NCBI GenBank assembly: GCA_022385755.1
Contig: MU278357.1
Coordinates: 186,001 to 250,000, forward strand
From: Trametopsis cervina
Taxonomy: Eukaryota > Basidiomycota > Agaricomycetes > Polyporales > Irpicaceae
Reading direction: 5' to 3'
DNA: 64,000 bases
A program made the position numbers and the translations under genes. A model generated the notes under the pieces. It searched no databases, was not told where the DNA came from, and saw only the letters and a list, made by a program, of their open reading frames with translations. Positions 22,056-33,323 of the stretch are shown here, piece after piece. The first letter of the stretch is position 1; every line of letters begins with the position of its first letter.

Positions 22056-22856
22056 GTTGGGTGTGGATGGATGAGTGGGGGTTGTGTTTGGGGTGTGTTT
22101 TTAAAGGGGGGTGGATGCTGGCGTCTGCTTGTATGCCGTATTGTCTGGCTAGCGTGTCATGTTTTTGCTCACGTAAGATGCTATGTGGTGTGGTTATTAC
22201 GTGTAGTATTATTTAGTGTGCTAGCAGTGCAGTAGTACGTGTGTTACATGGTGGGAAAGTGTGTTTTACTAGGTTGTGGCGGGGGGTAGGGTGAGTGGTT
22301 TAGTGAGGGTGTTGTTTCGCAGCGCAGTGTGAGGAGCGGGCTGGTGGAAGTTATGGTTCGGTGGAAGGTTCGAGTGGCGTGGTTCGGTTTGGTTTGCACG
22401 GTGGTGTGGTTTCTGCGGTTGGGCCCGGCCCGATCGGGGGGTTGTGTCTGGTCTGCCGGGTCGTTTTAGCGTGTGATTGGTTCGTGACGTGGCGTCATGG
22501 TGCTTGTGGTCCGTGCGCGTCGTTTTAGCGCCTTCGTTTGTTGCGCTGGCAGAGTGTGGGGTGTGTTTGTGTGCTGGGTCTGTAGGCGGTGGAGGTGTTG
22601 GGTGTGTTGCGGTGTCGGGTGCAGGTATGGTTGTAGACTGCGTTTTTTTTTTTGGGGGTGTCTATGGGTGTGCATGCTGTAGGTTTAGGTGTTTGTGGAG
22701 GTGTAGTGGGTGCCGCAGTGCGGTGGAGGTGCTGCTGAGCAGTGTATTGTTAGTACGCCATTGGTTTCGCTGGTGTACGAGTTGCCTCGTATCCAGTTAC
22801 TTGTCCCCCAGACCACGAAGAGGTTGGCGTCGAGCTTTGCAGCTCTATCCTGAGGG
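22056..22856 (-). other. LINE 5' leader (801 bp)
   Basis: The region runs from the target-site duplication to the extra ORF. On the element's strand it begins CCCCTCAGGATAGAGCTG and is C/A-rich. Full-length LINEs carry an internal promoter here (family knowledge); I see no obvious TATA on the relevant strand, as is usual. Confidence 0.6.
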
Positions 22857-22872
22857 GTCAAATGACTTCTTT
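22857..22872. repeat. Right target-site duplication of the LINE
   Basis: GTCAAATGACTTCTTT, identical to 12444-12459. It marks the 5' boundary of the element; host exon 5 continues directly with ATGGATGACGGGC. Confidence 0.92.
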
Positions 22873-23861
22873 ATGGATGACGGGCATCCAAACATTACCT
22901 ACTCGGCCGGCTGGGACACCTCTCCGAACGGACTAGAGGGCAGCTACTACAACTCAACAATGCAGTGCGTTCTACTCAGTAGCAAACTTTCTTCTCTAGT
23001 TGATGTGCATCCATTCTTCCTTCAGCCGGACCAATACGCAAGGCGCCTCTGCAACGATTTCCTTCGAAGGGAATTCCATCACTGTATACGGTGCAACCTC
23101 ATATGATCACGCGTTGTTCTCGGTACAACTTGATGGCGGCGATCCTATGCTCCTGAACGGGACGGCACCCGTACCAAGATATCAGAACATGCTCGTGCGT
23201 AATATGATCAGGCTACCCTGCTCTCTACCTGACGAGATATATGAACGGATAGTACTATGCGGGAGGGCTAGCGAATACCTCACATGTACTGGATGTCGCT
23301 AATGTAGATACTACGGGAATGTGGCTCGATCTCGACAAGGTTGTTGTATCGAAGTGGGGAACATGGAACACGTCGGAGGGCTTATCTGGAGGGGGCCAAG
23401 GAGGAAGGTTCGTGCTTCATTCATCTGGACGTAAGATAATACCTAATAACCCTCCCGAGTAGTAGCCCCGATGGCTCGCACCCCGCCCCGGTTGCTAACC
23501 ATTCCCATGTACCCGTTGGCTCAATAGTAGGTGTTGTCATAGGCGGTATAGCCCTATTTGTCCTCGCCGCACTCGGTTTGTTCCTGTTTCTGCGACGTCG
23601 TGGTCATGCTCGCCACCGCGCAGGCATCAACCGGATCGACACGGTGGCTCCCTCCTCATCTGCCAGGTCTTCGTCAGCGGCCTCAGAAAAGTAAGTGTAG
23701 TCGTCTACCGTTGCGATGCGACACCTAGCTCATACGATCGTAGATATGCTCTCGCACATCTACCTGCGAATGCTTACACCGGTCTCCCACCTCCTAATTA
23801 TATGGACGCAACAATTTCACGTACCGTGCCGTATTTAGGTGCAGGCGAAGCTGCACCGTAG
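22857..23861 (+). pseudogene. 3' half of the LINE-interrupted surface membrane-protein gene
   Basis: Exon 5 resumes as SNDFFMDDGHPNITYSAGWD. After an intron the next exon reads TNTQGASATISFEGNSITVY, then HALFSVQLDGGDPMLLNGTA, and after another intron YYAGGLANTSHVLDVANVD. This second module repeats the order seen in the 5' half (W-containing strand, NGT/NST, GASAT, YGA). A Ser/Gly/His linker is followed by one membrane segment, GSIVGVVIGGIALFVLAALG with LFLF, and a basic stop-transfer (RRRGHARHRR). A short cytoplasmic tail runs across one more intron to TAG 23859-23861. The intact protein would thus carry two tandem extracellular modules and one helix; its ligand is unknown. All splice phases agree on both sides of the insertion, so the LINE is the only break seen. 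Confidence 0.85.
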
Positions 23862-24109
23862 CACTTCCTCGCAGGATTTCTTGTTCGTTTGCCTTTTGTT
23901 GTTATATATTCACGCATTTCTGATTGCTTCGCATGTTTGACTTCGTTGTACAATGAAAAACTGCACTTGTTTTTCTCTGGGTCTAAACTCGAATGATGTG
24001 GCCCGCATCTGTACAAATGGGATATGACACAAATATGCTATGAGCTTTTGATTTGAGGAGGATGATACACTCGCGGCTATACTGTGCAGTATACACAATG
24101 CAGCAACAC

Positions 24110-25926
24110 CTACTCCAGCTTTCCCTCCTCTAACCTGCCTTCAACCAGTCTTCCCCTTTGTATCAACTCTTCCAGTGGCCTAGACATGGAATCCATTTGT
24201 ATCTCTGGGCATTCTTCGTCACGGCTTCTTCGATTGTCCGGCTCGAACTCGAACTCGAACTCGAAATCTCGATACCAACTGAAGGAGTGCCCTGGTTTCT
24301 TCCAGCTTCTTTCGCCTGCGCTTCCATTACCACTTCGACCCTGGGTATGACGAGATTGAGTGTCTGTGTTGGACGGTGCAGCAAACACAATATCCGGCTC
24401 ATTCTCCGTGGAACTGCCCCTGCTGTCCTCGTGGATTAGTTCCCGGAGGTCGAGCAGGAAACGCGATACCAGGATTGTTGAGAGTCTGGGGCATGTATAT
24501 TTATATAGTGATAAAGTATGAAGAAGTAACACCACTTACGGAGTAAGATAGTTGTTGAGAACGAGGCTATACACGCCCTATGATTCCGTCTATCAGGATG
24601 ATCATCCAAATGGACTCAACTCCGACATACCTGAGGTTCCTATTAGAGGAGAAATGAGTATGTAAAAACGCAGCGAACGATTAATTAGATCTCACCCAGT
24701 ACAGTATGACGGCCCCCAGCTGTAGTCCGGAGATTACGCTACAGATAAGTGGGACCATGATCAGTGCCCGATATCGCGTCGAGATGTACAAGATCAACCG
24801 AGATCTCACAGATAATACAAGATTCCAGAACGGAGAATAATAGCAGGCGTTCTCCATCTGGAGAACCTTTCCCTAAGAGTAAACGCTCGTACGCCCCGAT
24901 GGTCTTGATGTTGAATGATCAGGAATATTCCCCAGGACATTAGGCCGGTTGAGACAACATCGAAGCAGATCAGCGTAATGAACGTGAGGACCAACCCTGC
25001 AAGAGAAAGTCGGTCCCCGGAGATACAAGATTCCGGCTGTAGATGTACTTACAACTACAGACAGACCGTCAATATCGGGGATAACGGAGGTATGGTGGAT
25101 ACGTACATCGGGCTGGAAGCTTGTGAACAAGACACCTCGGTTACTTGAACCTACGGCGGACGGGTTAGACGTTAGGAGCGGATCATGTGGGACATTATCC
25201 TTACGACATCAAGAGCGACACTCAATGCTCCGATAGCTGTCAGGAATGCTACTAGACAATAGTAGAGTATTCCTTTGGGGAGCAATGCATAGACACGCAG
25301 TATAAACGAGGCTGCAGGATCTGGCATGTCAGATTCCGATCAGGCAGCAAAAACAATTGCGGGCACTGACCACATAAAGCGATCCTCGTGAAGGTGATAG
25401 ATAGCGTGAAAGTGAATTTGTAGAGCGAATCGCAACTGAGGTAGAATGATCAGTCGACCTGTGTCGTTCACCGGTGAATTCAGGGACACCAGACGCACTG
25501 AACATTAAACAAAGAAAACTTGCATCAGTAATACTCAGCTGATATGGCTAGGTATACAGACCTGAGATGTGATATGCGACTCGAATATCGTGAAAACCTG
25601 GAATGCGATCACCGGATACCTGAGGACATAGTACAGAACTGAGGACGCTCTGAACTTTGCGTCCCACACCAGCCGCTTTTCTCGCTCGAGGTTGATAAGT
25701 ATGTCGTACAGGAGGATGGCTGCACAGTTATTGGGTTCATGAGCGCAAGACACACGCGACAAATTCAGTAATGTACATACTGATTCGAGAGACATTTGCG
25801 AACTCATTCACCTGCCTGAAATACGGATTAGAACAAGCAGAAACGAGGAAAGGCTGATGCTCACGTTTGCCGCAGTTTATGAGGTAAGACTGCGTTGGCC
25901 AGAAGTCCATAAATAAACTCTCCCAT
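24110..25926 (-). CDS. DUF6533-type multi-pass membrane protein
   Basis: The proposed start is ATG 25926; exons 25926-25865 and 25815-25754, then about 25719 onward, join in phase, though the second intron would be only 34 bp, so the N-terminus is uncertain. The diagnostic DUF6533 block is visible: ILLYDILINLEREKRLVWDA, then SSVLYYVLRYPVIAFQVF. Later exons give CDSLYKFTFTLSITFTRIAL, FILRVYALLPKGILYYCLVA and a helix FLTAIGALSVALDVV. The last exon carries SRFLLDLRELIHED, common at the end of this family, and a hydrophilic tail with an alternating Phe/Glu repeat (DFEFEFEFEPD). The stop is at 24112-24110. Such proteins have about seven helices and are greatly expanded in mushroom-forming fungi; the function is not known. 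The gene converges with the interrupted membrane-protein gene, 248 bp apart. Confidence 0.82.
24243..24264. repeat. TCGAAC hexanucleotide microsatellite in coding sequence
   Basis: Three perfect copies of TCGAAC plus a partial one. They encode the FEFEFEFE tract in the tail of the DUF6533 protein. The unit is a multiple of three, so length changes would keep the frame. Confidence 0.8.
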
Positions 25927-28900
25927 TGCGCAGATGTGACTGCGAGCAAATGAGGCTCAGGGGACAGCATGTGCTCCAAGGTCCTTAAGTACCTGACGGA
26001 GGACGCACCGCACACGACAGTCTGTTCGCTTTGTGAAACGCTTCGCAGGTTGAATATTCAAGCCTAGAATAACCCGAGAGAGCTGTGGCAATGCTATCAT
26101 ACTTCTTTTCTGCATTTCAGCTCTGCGGATCAGGTCAAAGAAGGTTGAAGGACACCGAAGCTGTAGGAGACGCATTGTATCTCAGTGATGCTGTCATCGC
26201 TATCACTGAGGCACTGCAATGCTCTCTTCCCACGTCTGCCATGAGAAAGGTCAGCCTCATACAGATATGGCGATAGATATTCACAAAACGTGTGGAGACG
26301 TCCAAGGTGACGGCTGGATGTGATACAATGCCGTGGATATCAATGGGCCTGCCCTTCGTCAGGTGTAAGACTTATCCATCAATGAGGAGATACTCACCTG
26401 GCATGTTACAGGAATGCAGATCTGTGCACTGACGCTAGGCGATGATCACTTCTTCATCATCAGGATGCTGCGAAGCAGGGTATACCCAGTCCAGCAGCAA
26501 ATAGACATAATACCAGCCCCTTTGCGCTGACCCATGACATCTGCACCGGACCAACATGACCGATGATAGATCCAAGGTACGGTGCTGGTCCCTTGCAACG
26601 AGGGATTCCGCTGCTCCCGAGAGACTTTCCCCTGAATCGCGAAATCCCTCGTTCTGACAGAACGGCGATGGTTCACTTAGCGCACGAGAATCCGAACCGG
26701 AGGCCCGAAGTCATTTGCATTGCACCTATATTTACCCGAAGGCGACATAAAAGTGCTTCGACAAACATAGCTTGCAAGGCAGACGAACTGTGCATTCCAG
26801 TGAGGGCCTGAACCACACGGAGCCGTGACGGATCAAATTCGAAATAGGAGCTGAATGGCCAGTCTCGACGGAACCTGTGTAGCAGCAGTGGGGTAACCGA
26901 TCGGTAGGACGCAAATGTTTGAAGAGGATGGAGCTCATGGCAGAAGACATGCTAGTCGGCACCGAGCTTGCCGCTACTATAGAAAGCCTCCCTATATAGA
27001 TGCGTGTGCCGACGGACTTGCAGTTGAAGCAGATATTTCTTCGTCCACCAACCACCGTTTTAATACAAGTAGTTTCCATAGTTCAGTTGGGTGAAAGGGT
27101 TAATGATTACATATATATACTCACATATTCGCATTTGTGCCTCGAATGGGTCATCCTGCGTCCACAGTAGACCGAGCAAGTCGTGTGCTCATCATGACGA
27201 TGGTGGTTAAGTCGTACGCGCGATTCCCATACAAGCGCCAAAATATCTCATTTCTTCTTGTCCTTGCACATCACACAGCTGCCTGCTCATCAATAACGAA
27301 GAATATTCAGAGAGAGTTCATAATGTAGTGTGTAATAGAAACGTGCGTTTTTAGTATTGCCAACGGCGTATACTCTTAACACCTCCACCAGTGTTTGTAC
27401 CTGACCGTCGCAATACTCAGTGAGAACTCAAATACATAGCATACCTTCGGGTTCCTGCAAGCTATTCTCCATAAGGAGCTCAAGTTTACAACATAGTGCA
27501 CAAGGAAGGAACCTGATAACACTATTCTAGATTTCTGCCACAAAGTCGTGATGCTTCCGTCGGGATTCGGGGATGGCGTACGGTTGGATATGTTTGCCAG
27601 ACGAATGTTGCCTGTTTCATCAGTGCGTACGATCGCCACGCAATTCCCTTGCTCATTGGCTGTATCACGCTGAGAGGCGGGCGAGCTGATACCACTAGGC
27701 CAATATACCACATCTTACGCCGAACTAAACGAGGCTAAACGCTTCGGAGGCCATTCACCCCAATCTGTGTCGTCTCGAAGTTCATGCGTTTACGAGTCAC
27801 GTTAGACCGTACATCGGGGGTTATGCGATTGAATCTCGAGACTCACATGCGTTATTGCGCTACGAGCTCTATGTCGGTGAGTTAATATATGCTCACCCTA
27901 CGTCATCTACTTGCAGTCTCACGATGTTCATCACAGAAAAGCGGCGTGGCATAGGCTAGTTTGTAACACTTCCTACCTCTGAGTTTTCTTCACGATTGTC
28001 CAGGATTGGGATCGTGTGAGTCGATCATTATAGTATCATGGGTATCACATGCACTTGCCGTTTGCCCGCCCATTTGATAACTCGTCAGCTGCAGGGCTTC
28101 ACAAGGTTCTCAATCCCTCTGTATGTATTTATTCACGCTAGATCATACCCGAAATATCCTCGTGGCGGCGATCCTGTGCTATCTACCTCAACCACGCGTT
28201 TTGGGACCTATGAGAAACTTGCAAGCCGAAAGCGGCGTACTTTCAGCGGCGAGGGATGTTATCCTGTCGGTGAGCAATGCCGGTAGCACATTCTCTCCTC
28301 CTGGGTGACTTACATTCCCATGCCAAGCTGATGGTCATTCACAATGCAGGGGCGAGGTATACCGATTTGCAACGGGCGAAGACAATGCGAGCCCTACAAC
28401 GTTCAGGTGGGAGGTAAAAATGTCCGCGGCGCGCGCAGGTGGGTCACGTATGTGTTGCGATTCGTGCTCTGCAGCCACAAGCCCACAAGCATGCGTCCAG
28501 TTCTGGCTGACGTACCCATTTGTCCAGGCTTAGATAGAGGTGAGGACGTGGCAAGTACGTGACATGACAAACTATCTAACAACTCGTGCAACACTTAGGT
28601 ACCGTAAACCGTATCAAATCCTAAATGTACTCCTGTACGCCGTAACAAAATTTCCCATTTCAGGATGAAGTGTGTGAGAGTCCGAGATAACTTCGGCCAG
28701 TTGCGTAAAGATCACGAAGTTCGGAGAGACAGACAGCGGCCGGCCAAGGACAGAGCTTCGTTGCCTCGTCACACCCTAGGTCATATGAAGAGGCCGTGAG
28801 TATGAGAACCACGGAAGGATGTGTTGCGGGAGTGATAGAACAGTTGCGGTGCCGGGTGAGCGAAGCTCTCACATTCATATATATACTTATCCTGACGTCT

Positions 28901-30203
28901 TCATAACACAGGAGCGCAATGTATGAGGTTCGGTAACATATGAACAGATGAAACTTGGGATCTAGGCAGCTGAGCGGGTGCCGCTCCCAGTCACATCAAT
29001 CCCGCTGGGACATACATCTTGCTAGAACGTGATTCCCTGATAGATAGATTGGGGCGCGACATTCTACTCAGCTAGAAGATTCCGAGGCGCACTCGAAGGG
29101 AGCGGAATCTTATATGGAGCCGGTGTGAGCAACTCCTTGTCGTGAATTTCTGTGAAGCAGTGCCTCGGAGGGTCGGAGACTTCAAGTTGCCATCGATCCC
29201 TGGCGACAGTTGATGTATCTGTTCCGCTGGGCGGCAAGAGGCGACCAACGGGAGTGGAGTTGGTATCGCAGGATTTCTCGCTATGCTCGCATGCTACGTG
29301 AATTATACCACGCGTCCATCATAAGATGGGCTATTCCGGTGCTGCTTAGCAGATAAACGGATGGAGGAGTTGCTGGGCTGGATGATGTGCATCCGCTGCG
29401 CCCCTTTCGGGTATGTTATTGGATATGTCAAAGCGGCAACCATGGTTATTCCGTCGAGGATAAAGAGTAAGTCTGTGGTTCTCTGCGGAAAGTTGTCCTC
29501 GATAGCTGACCCATCGCATGTTTTCCCGCAGCGGGATGATTTCGTGGGCAAGACACCGCCACGGGTGGAAGGAAACAACCCCTGATTTGGGTTTACTTCA
29601 GGAACCAATCAGACTGATGGGAGCCGGGCGACCGGGGCTCGCAAATCTGCCGAATCGGGCAACCACCTCCACGCGGCACTCTTATTATCTCGCAGCACAA
29701 TAACAAACCGGAATGAACACGCGGGGCTGCAATCCTAGCCGCCATATCGCGCCTTCACTAGACTACGCCTCGTCTCTCTTTTCTTTCTCCTCGTCGCCCA
29801 CTGTCCTTCGTTCGCAGCTGTACGTTTTGCTTCCACGTATCCCCGAAGGCAGAAGCGAAGGCCCCTACGCTCTCAAACGCGCGCACACAGGCTCGCTATC
29901 GCTGATTGCCGTCGGTCCCTGACATATCTCGGAGCTATCTTGGAGGCATTGAACGTCGCACGACCGGGTGACGGTCGCACCCCGTTGGCCAACGGCAGTG
30001 TAAATACCCATATGTGCGTGCTATATCGTTCCTTGGCATACCACAAATTAACCTACCAAGATATCTCAGTAACTGGTGGGACAGCGCGATAGCATCCCAA
30101 GCCCCGCTCTGAACTTTGTACATCTTCCCATACTTTGCGCCCGCTAGGTATGATGCCAGTATCCCTTCCGCGCAACTTATCACTCATTCTCTTCACAGCA
30201 ATT
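25927..30203. other. 4.3-kb gene-poor stretch
   Basis: The DUF6533 promoter should be at its left end and that of the PX-PB1 gene at its right end. In between I find only short frames, e.g. 27376-27711 minus (111 codons), 26732-27079 minus (115 codons) and 28038-28286 plus (82 codons). None belongs to a family I know, and I could not build a spliced gene. A remnant of another multi-pass membrane gene on the minus strand is possible around 26.4-27.7 kb, but the evidence is too weak to call. Confidence 0.45.
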
Positions 30204-32854
30204 ATGAGCTACGACTCGCAAATTGTGCAGGACCTGCTACCGGGAACGGGCTCGTTGGGCTCCGCCCCTCAACATCATGTCAGTTTGCGCTCACGACTTC
30301 TGACAGCCAAGCTCACTATCTTCGTGGCAGGATTACAAACGGATGGTTATCAGGTCCGCACCAAAGAAGTTCACGGTGGAATGCCTTCCCCCGAAAAAGC
30401 TTGGTGCGCACTTTTATTGTGTTGCATAGGCTGGGAAACTTAATCTCGGAGCGTTTAGGAAGCGGTTATTGCTATGGTCTCCACGTTCTACCCATTGTAG
30501 AAGAGGCTGCCTTGGCGAGCTCGGCCGCGTCCACCAAGTCTGGTGCATCCAGCGCGGAGTATGAGATTTGGCGTCGATGGGAAGATTGTCTCTGGTTCCA
30601 GGAGCTACTCGAGAACGAGTACAAGCTTATGGCACGTACGAAGCGTATACGTCTTGCACGCGGAAAGGGTGTCAAGAAAGACGGGATGTATATGCAGTCC
30701 GAGGCTGCCTCGTTCGACTCATTGCCCCCTGGTCCCGACGCCAAGGACATCGCCAAAGATGTGCACGCTATCCTTCCGAAGCTAACGAAGAAGGGTACTC
30801 TTTTCAGAGCGAGTCAAGCTACTATTGAGCAGCGGGCGAAGGAATTTGTGGCTCTGATAGAGGCGCTGTTCGATGAAGACGTTCCCACACTGGTCAAGGA
30901 CCTCCGCGATAACCGCATCATCCGTGACTTCTTTGGATATTGGAGAAGAGACAAGGATCATGACCGCAAGGCTAGTGAAGAAAAGCGACCCAACAGGGGC
31001 TCTCGTGTCTCGATATCGAGCAGTGCTCTGTACTTCTCCGCGTCCAACATCTCTCTCCAGCTCCCGATTGTGTTCCAGGACATTCCGTCGAGCCCGTCTC
31101 TTCCCTCTGCGAAAGGGAAGGAGAAGATGAAGGCGCGAGTTGTCACAAAGTCGGCTTCTTTCTCCTCCAGTTCTTCAGGTTCATCTAGAGGAGGTCCCAA
31201 CACCCCCGCGTCAGCACCCGCGGGTATGAGCTTTACTGTCTCGGATAGTGGCGCCCTTATACCCACGTCACCGACCTCGGAAGACGATTCATACTTCAAA
31301 GCTCTGATGAACGGCCCAGCCACGGCTCCCATCAGGTCCTCTTCAGCAAGGCACTCACGAGGCCGAACAGGCGACAAGTCCCATGGGTTTGGTCATGATT
31401 CTGCGTCTGAAAGCGAAGATAACTCTATCTTTTTCGCACCGGAATCCCCTTGGTCACCATCCTTAAATGCTGATATCCATCGTCCTCGGAACTTAGAAGC
31501 GCTACCAGAAGAGCACGAACTGGTCCCTGGTATGGCGAATATGACGCTAGCGGGGCGCGATGCTCTTCCCCCACCGACGCGGCGCCCTCGAAACTATTCG
31601 TGTCCGGACCCTCATAACCGCAATGGCCTTATCTTCGTGACTCCTCCTGAAGCCTCAAAAGTAACGGGAGAGCTGCACGATGACGCTTCTGTAGCTGACA
31701 GCGTTCCTAGTGATGGTGGTTTCCTGTCGGATAAGCTTCCAGACACACCAGTCACCAACAGCAGCTCGTCCAAGCACACTTCAGCAGCGCTATCCAGTTT
31801 CTCCGGGGACTTCTCACAACGGTCATCATGGCGGACATCACTTGACAGCGCTACTTCGGTTCCCTCACATGAACTCGATGCTGAGTCTTCGGCTGAATTG
31901 GAGGATATGTTTGGCACCTCGCCGCCAATGATTTCACGCAGTCCTGGTATGGCAAGCTATCTGGATCCTATGGGCACATCGCCACGTAGGAACCGAATGT
32001 CGATCATGACTATGAACTCCTTCATGTCTGATACATCTGTCGACGCGGTTCTGCCTCGACGAGCGATATCGCCTATCCGCGAGGTTACTTCCTTACGGCG
32101 GTCCATGTCCACTGGAAGTCGTTACTCTAGAGATTCCATAATGGCGTCTCACCATATGTCACCGGAGGAAGCTTGGTTTGAAGGTGACGGGATCATGGAG
32201 GACGAGCTGCTTGACGCTTACTTCTATGGTATGTCGCATGACGCATGTCAGTCGTCGTTTGACTCACATGTGTTTTCAGATCCTGGCCTCCGGACTTCTC
32301 GTGCATCGTCGGTGGTTGGTCATGAGTTGCCTCCAGCCGAACGAGACTCACTTGTCCTTACGAAACAAATATCCATGCAATTCCCGCAACCCCCTCAAAG
32401 CCCTGTTACCGACGTAGTATCGCATATGTCCTCACCACCATCCAGTCCACAGGCCTCAATCATGTCGATTACCTCCAACCCTCCGAGCAGCCCTTCTGCT
32501 GTCGGGGATTCCATCACCATCAAAGCTGTTCGACAAGATTCTATCGTACTCATCCGTGCCTCTCACTCTACCTCCCTCTCTGACCTGCGCAACAAAATTC
32601 GCGATAAGTTCGCCTCCCAAGAAGGTGTCACCCTCACAGATACCTTCACCGTCGGTTTTAATCCGACTGTCACTGCTGCCGACGACCGTACGAAATCATT
32701 CGGCGGCAAAGGCCGCCCTCGCTCCCAGTCCACTTCAGCAATCGGCCACCTCGGGCAAGCACGCCTGCGTTTCCTTATCTATGAGGAGGACTGGCAACAA
32801 GCCGTAACTAGCTCACCGGGCAAGGTGACGCTCCACATCTTTGATCGCTTCTAG
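30204..32854 (+). CDS. PX- and PB1-domain protein, probable polarity/signalling scaffold
   Basis: The main exon is one open frame to TAG 32852-32854. It carries a PX-like region (EYEIWRRWEDCLWFQELLE, then LPKLTKKGTLFRASQATIEQ and FFGYWRRD), a long Ser/Pro-rich middle and a C-terminal PB1-like fold (TIKAVRQDSIVLIRAS, LSDLRNKIRDKF, then LRFLIYEEDWQQAV and KVTLHIFDRF). PX domains bind phosphoinositides and PB1 domains pair with partner PB1 or PC motifs. The order resembles the C-terminal half of yeast Bem1/Scd2, but no SH3 domain is visible. The start is uncertain: ATG 30204 (MSYDSQIVQDLLPGTGS) needs a 28-bp intron at about 30278-30305 to reach WQDYKRMVIRSAPKKFTVEC, and the next junction (30400-30520) is unresolved. 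The order of domains is better supported than the exact 5' structure. Confidence 0.75.
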
Positions 32855-33323
32855 AGAACGATGTCCCAGTCTGATCAATTCGTTCCCCCACACTCCTTTG
32901 CATCTTATTCCGTTTATCTGTGACGACTTGCGACGATCTCAATTCTATCTTCGACTTTCCAACTCCGTGCGACACCAACTTTGGCTGTTTCGTTTGCTTC
33001 GTCATATATCTACTCATTGTACAATCCGTTTATTGCGGCACTCGTCGTGTGTATATTCGACCTTCCAGTGGCGACTGGCTGCCGCCTTTCGACTCTAGTA
33101 TCATTATTACCCATGTATTCTTGCTTTGCATAGGATTTCTTTTCCCCGTCGTATGACGGATCCAGGACCCTGTGGTGTATACCAGTCGATGCCATGCTTC
33201 AACTCAGTGGGATTCCCGTGGCTGTATGTAGAGGGATATACCGTGTGATTGTATATCAATTGAATTCATTTGTACGTCGATCCATACGATGGACAGCACA
33301 GCTGTTGTGATCGAAACACATCA
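32855..33323. other. Convergent intergenic region
   Basis: Shared 3' flank of the PX-PB1 gene (plus) and ARP10 (minus). T-rich in its first half; no ORF worth noting and no RNA gene recognised. Confidence 0.6.

Larger units (their letters stand above)
12460..22856 (-). mobile_element. Full-length non-LTR retrotransposon (LINE, Tad1-like by domain order) with three ORFs
   Basis: The element is bounded by a perfect 16-bp direct repeat, ends in poly(A) on the minus strand and has no terminal repeats, which identifies a LINE. Reading on the minus strand it has a 0.8-kb leader, an extra ORF (22055-21222), a spacer, gag-like ORF1 (20399-18543), a spacer, ORF2 (17797-12731) and a short 3' UTR. ORF2 has the order endonuclease, reverse transcriptase, RNase H, Cys-rich motif, which is that of the Tad1 and I groups. 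The known fungal members belong mainly to Tad1 (family knowledge); clade placement would need a tree. About 10.4 kb is long for a LINE. The coding strand is A/C-rich throughout (the plus strand is strikingly G/T-rich), unlike the surrounding genes. Both main ORFs are uninterrupted, so the insertion is probably young and may be mobile. A 120-base assembly gap lies inside its 3' end. Confidence 0.93.

Noticed and set aside
12460..22856. LTR retrotransposon or DNA transposon
   Set aside because: No long terminal repeats, integrase, protease or terminal inverted repeats; poly(A), endonuclease and target duplication identify a LINE.
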